From Devosia sp. (GTDB lineage: Bacteria; Pseudomonadota; Alphaproteobacteria; Rhizobiales; Devosiaceae): DNA of 16,735 bases. Of this stretch, positions 15,091-16,735 are shown in pieces; the stretch's first letter is position 1; the number at the start of each line of letters is the position of its first letter. The stretch is taken from assembly GCA_028290685.1 (NCBI GenBank), contig JAQGJI010000177.1:1-16735 (forward strand), given 5' to 3'. Both the position numbers and the translations under genes were made by a program. The notes under the pieces are model-generated. The model ran no database searches. It saw nothing but the letters and a program-made list of their open reading frames with translations, and was not told where the DNA came from.

Positions 15091-15632
15091 CGCCTGCCCT
15101 TACACCGCTTTTTCGGGGCAGTTGGTTACAAATAGCTGCGCGAGCCTGTTTGCTTGTTGCTTTGATCTGTTTCCTGGTGCCCACCGCCATGGCAGGGCCC
15201 ACCAGAGTCGAATTCAAGAGTGATGTCGCCGCAGGTACGATCGTCGTGCGGACCGGTGAGAGGCAGCTCTACCTCGTTCTTGGAGGGGGAACGGCCCTGC
15301 GCTATGCCGTGGGCGTAGGTCGGACCGGGCGCGAATGGTCCGGGGTATCCTCAATCGTGGGAAAGTTCATCGCACCTCACTGGGCTCCTCCCGCTGAGAT
15401 CCGCCGTGAGCATCCAGATCTACCAGAGCTGATCGCAAGCGGCTCCCCGGCAAATCCAATGGGCGCTGCAGCTATGACGCTGGAGGGTGGACTCTATGCC
15501 ATTCACGGCACCAATGACCCGAGCTCAGTTGGTGGGTTCGTGTCATATGGCTGCTTCAGGATGTTGAACGCTGACATACTGGACCTTTTTGAAAGGGTTC
15601 AGGAGGGCACACCAGTCCTGGTAGAGCATTGA
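15084..15632 (+). CDS. L,D-transpeptidase family protein (YkuD domain)
   Basis: A 182-residue exported YkuD/ErfK enzyme. Family members make 3-3 cross-links in peptidoglycan or attach proteins to it. A signal peptide lies at about 14-37 (ACLLVALICFLVPTAMA). The catalytic region has His141 in IHGTNDPSSVGG and Cys157 in SYGCFRM; Arg159 is kept. The usual SHGC histidine is Tyr155, a position that varies to Ser or Asn in alphaproteobacterial relatives known to me, so activity is not excluded. GTIVVRTGERQLYLVLGGG and YAVGVGRTGREWSG are typical N-terminal strands. ATG 15084 overlaps the last 7 bases of the autotransporter gene in another frame, which implies translational coupling and a linked job. 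Confidence 0.92.
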   Translation: MVAPALTPLFRGSWLQIAARACLLVALICFLVPTAMAGPTRVEFKSDVAAGTIVVRTGERQLYLVLGGGTALRYAVGVGRTGREWSGVSSIVGKFIAPHWAPPAEIRREHPDLPELIASGSPANPMGAAAMTLEGGLYAIHGTNDPSSVGGFVSYGCFRMLNADILDLFERVQEGTPVLVEH

Positions 15633-15644
15633 GGTGAGGGGCGC

Positions 15645-15667
15645 AGAGGGTCTGTGATGAACCCTTT
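15645..15667 (+). terminator. Weak terminator-like hairpin after the transpeptidase gene
   Basis: AGAGGGT, nine-base loop, ACCCTTT (one G-U pair) with the T-run partly inside the stem, 13 bases after the stop. Plausible but weak end of the two-gene transcript. Confidence 0.35.
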
Positions 15668-15691
15668 TTGCTCGCCGGTTCAAAAGCCGCT

Positions 15692-16735
15692 CGCCTAACC
15701 CGCTACGATGACGTGACCTTGTTCGACCATGCGCTGATCTGCGTCGACGAACTGCACCACGCCTCCTCGGACGAGAACAGCAGGCTTGGCAACCTGCTGC
15801 GCGGGCTGGTTGACCGGGCGAGCGAAGCGGGCCCCGACGCTGCACACATCCTTGCAATGACCGGATCGTATTTCAGGGGTGACGGCACGGCGGTGCTGCA
15901 CCCGCAGGACGAGGCCCGTTTCGAGAAGGTAATTTACACCTATTACGAGCAACTCAACGGCTACGAGTATCTCAAAACGTTGCGGATCAACTTCCGTTTT
16001 TACCAGGGCAAATACCTCGACGCGATTGGTGAGGCTCTGGACCCTCACAAGAAGACGATTGTGCATATCCCTCACGTTGGGTCAGCCGAGGGCAGTGGGG
16101 TGAACAAAATGTTCGCCGTGGACGCAATCGTGGATGCGATTGGTGATCGCTTAGGCAAGGACCCCAAGACCAGTGTCGACGCGGCTACGGGCTTTGTACA
16201 CCTCACGGCAGGCGGCCATACACTCAAGATCGCGAACCTTGTGGACGACAGCGCCGAAAGAGAAAAGGTGTTGGCGAGCCTGCGCTTGGTGAAGGACCGC
16301 GGCGATGTTGACATTATCATCGCGCTCGGCATGGCCAAAGAGGGTTTTGACTGGGTTTGGTGCGAGCACGTCCTTACCGTTGGATATCGAGGTTCGCTAA
16401 CCGAAGTTGTCCAGATTATTGGCCGATCTACGCGCGATGCGCCGGGCAAAACAGAGGCACAGTTTACGAACCTTGTCTCCGCCCCCTTCGCAAAGGACGA
16501 AGCCGTCAGCCGCGCCGTCAACGACATGCTTAAGGCCATTTCGGTATCGCTCCTGATGGAGCAGGTGATGGCGCCGGTCTTCAAGTTTCGCACACAGAAG
16601 GGCTCAGACCAATTTGACGGCTCGCCTGCCAACGGTTCTAAGCCTGGTCCGGTTACTAATGCGGGGGAAATCGAAATCGTTGGCATCCCCGAAATTGATG
16701 AAAAGGCAGTTGAAGCGATCGAAAACGACTTCAAT
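15692..16735 (+). pseudogene. SF2 DEAD/DEAH-type helicase lacking its N-terminus (runs off window)
   Basis: An open frame runs from a TGA at 15635-15637 to the window end without a stop; clear homology starts near 15692. Superfamily 2 motifs present in order are: motif II VDELHH (15743-15760), motif III MTGSY, the FRGD and YTYYEQLNGY segment typical of a mobile-element-borne helicase family, motif V ALGMAKEGFDW and motif VI QIIGRSTRDAPGKT. Motif I (Walker A GKT), Ia and the rest of the first RecA-like domain are absent; the sequence instead joins the transpeptidase 3' flank directly. No ATG with a ribosome-binding site precedes motif II. It is therefore a 5'-deleted remnant and not a working ATPase, unless a missing piece is supplied elsewhere. 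The C-terminal part continues beyond the window. Confidence 0.75.

Noticed and set aside
16072..16734. Leftward 220-codon frame at the right edge
   Set aside because: It is Ser/Thr/Pro-rich antisense of the helicase; the forward frame carries ordered SF2 motifs.

Overview
The window looks like chromosomal accessory DNA from an alphaproteobacterium, probably Hyphomicrobiales (rhizobia/Devosia-like). The grounds are high G+C, the style of the GlnQ-family transporter and HutC/UTRA-type GntR genes, a pseudoazurin used as periplasmic electron carrier, a DUF6538 tyrosine-recombinase remnant and an alphaproteobacterial YkuD L,D-transpeptidase. This placement is inference; no rRNA or complete tRNA is present to confirm it.

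Region 1 (1-6731) is a divergent catabolic locus. Leftward from about 3.98 kb run the ATPase, periplasmic binding protein and two permeases of a polar-amino-acid ABC importer, then an MmgE/PrpD-family enzyme cut by the window edge. Rightward from 4.145 kb run a FrlC-like sugar-isomerase/epimerase TIM barrel, an asparaginase-fold enzyme overlapping it by 4 bases, and a GntR/UTRA repressor 2 bases later. Two matching 13-bp inverted repeats, one in front of each arm, are the probable GntR operators. The asparaginase homologue keeps the catalytic Thr/Thr/Lys set but lacks the residues that hold the substrate alpha-amino group. With a FrlC-like partner and an amino-acid importer, this suggests breakdown of an N-substituted amino acid such as an Amadori compound of asparagine or a related conjugate.

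Region 2 (6732-7895) is a roughly 0.7 kb gene-poor stretch, then a small secreted Ala/Thr/Pro-rich protein of unknown function, closed by a strong stem-loop shared with the converging operon.

Region 3 (7896-12025, leftward) is a four-gene redox operon: a Tat-exported FAD enzyme of the fumarate-reductase/ketosteroid-dehydrogenase fold, a 311-residue beta-rich protein with a CTCGC cluster and no visible signal peptide, a monohaem cytochrome c and a pseudoazurin. It reads as a periplasmic dehydrogenase with its own electron chain; the substrate is unknown.

Region 4 (12026-16735) is a decayed mobile-element zone. It holds a 17-bp tRNA-Ser 3'-end-like attachment core, a frameshifted integrase N-terminus, an ice-binding-like (DUF3494) domain fused to an autotransporter barrel, an L,D-transpeptidase whose start overlaps the barrel gene's stop, and a helicase that lacks its N-terminal ATP-binding half and runs off the window.
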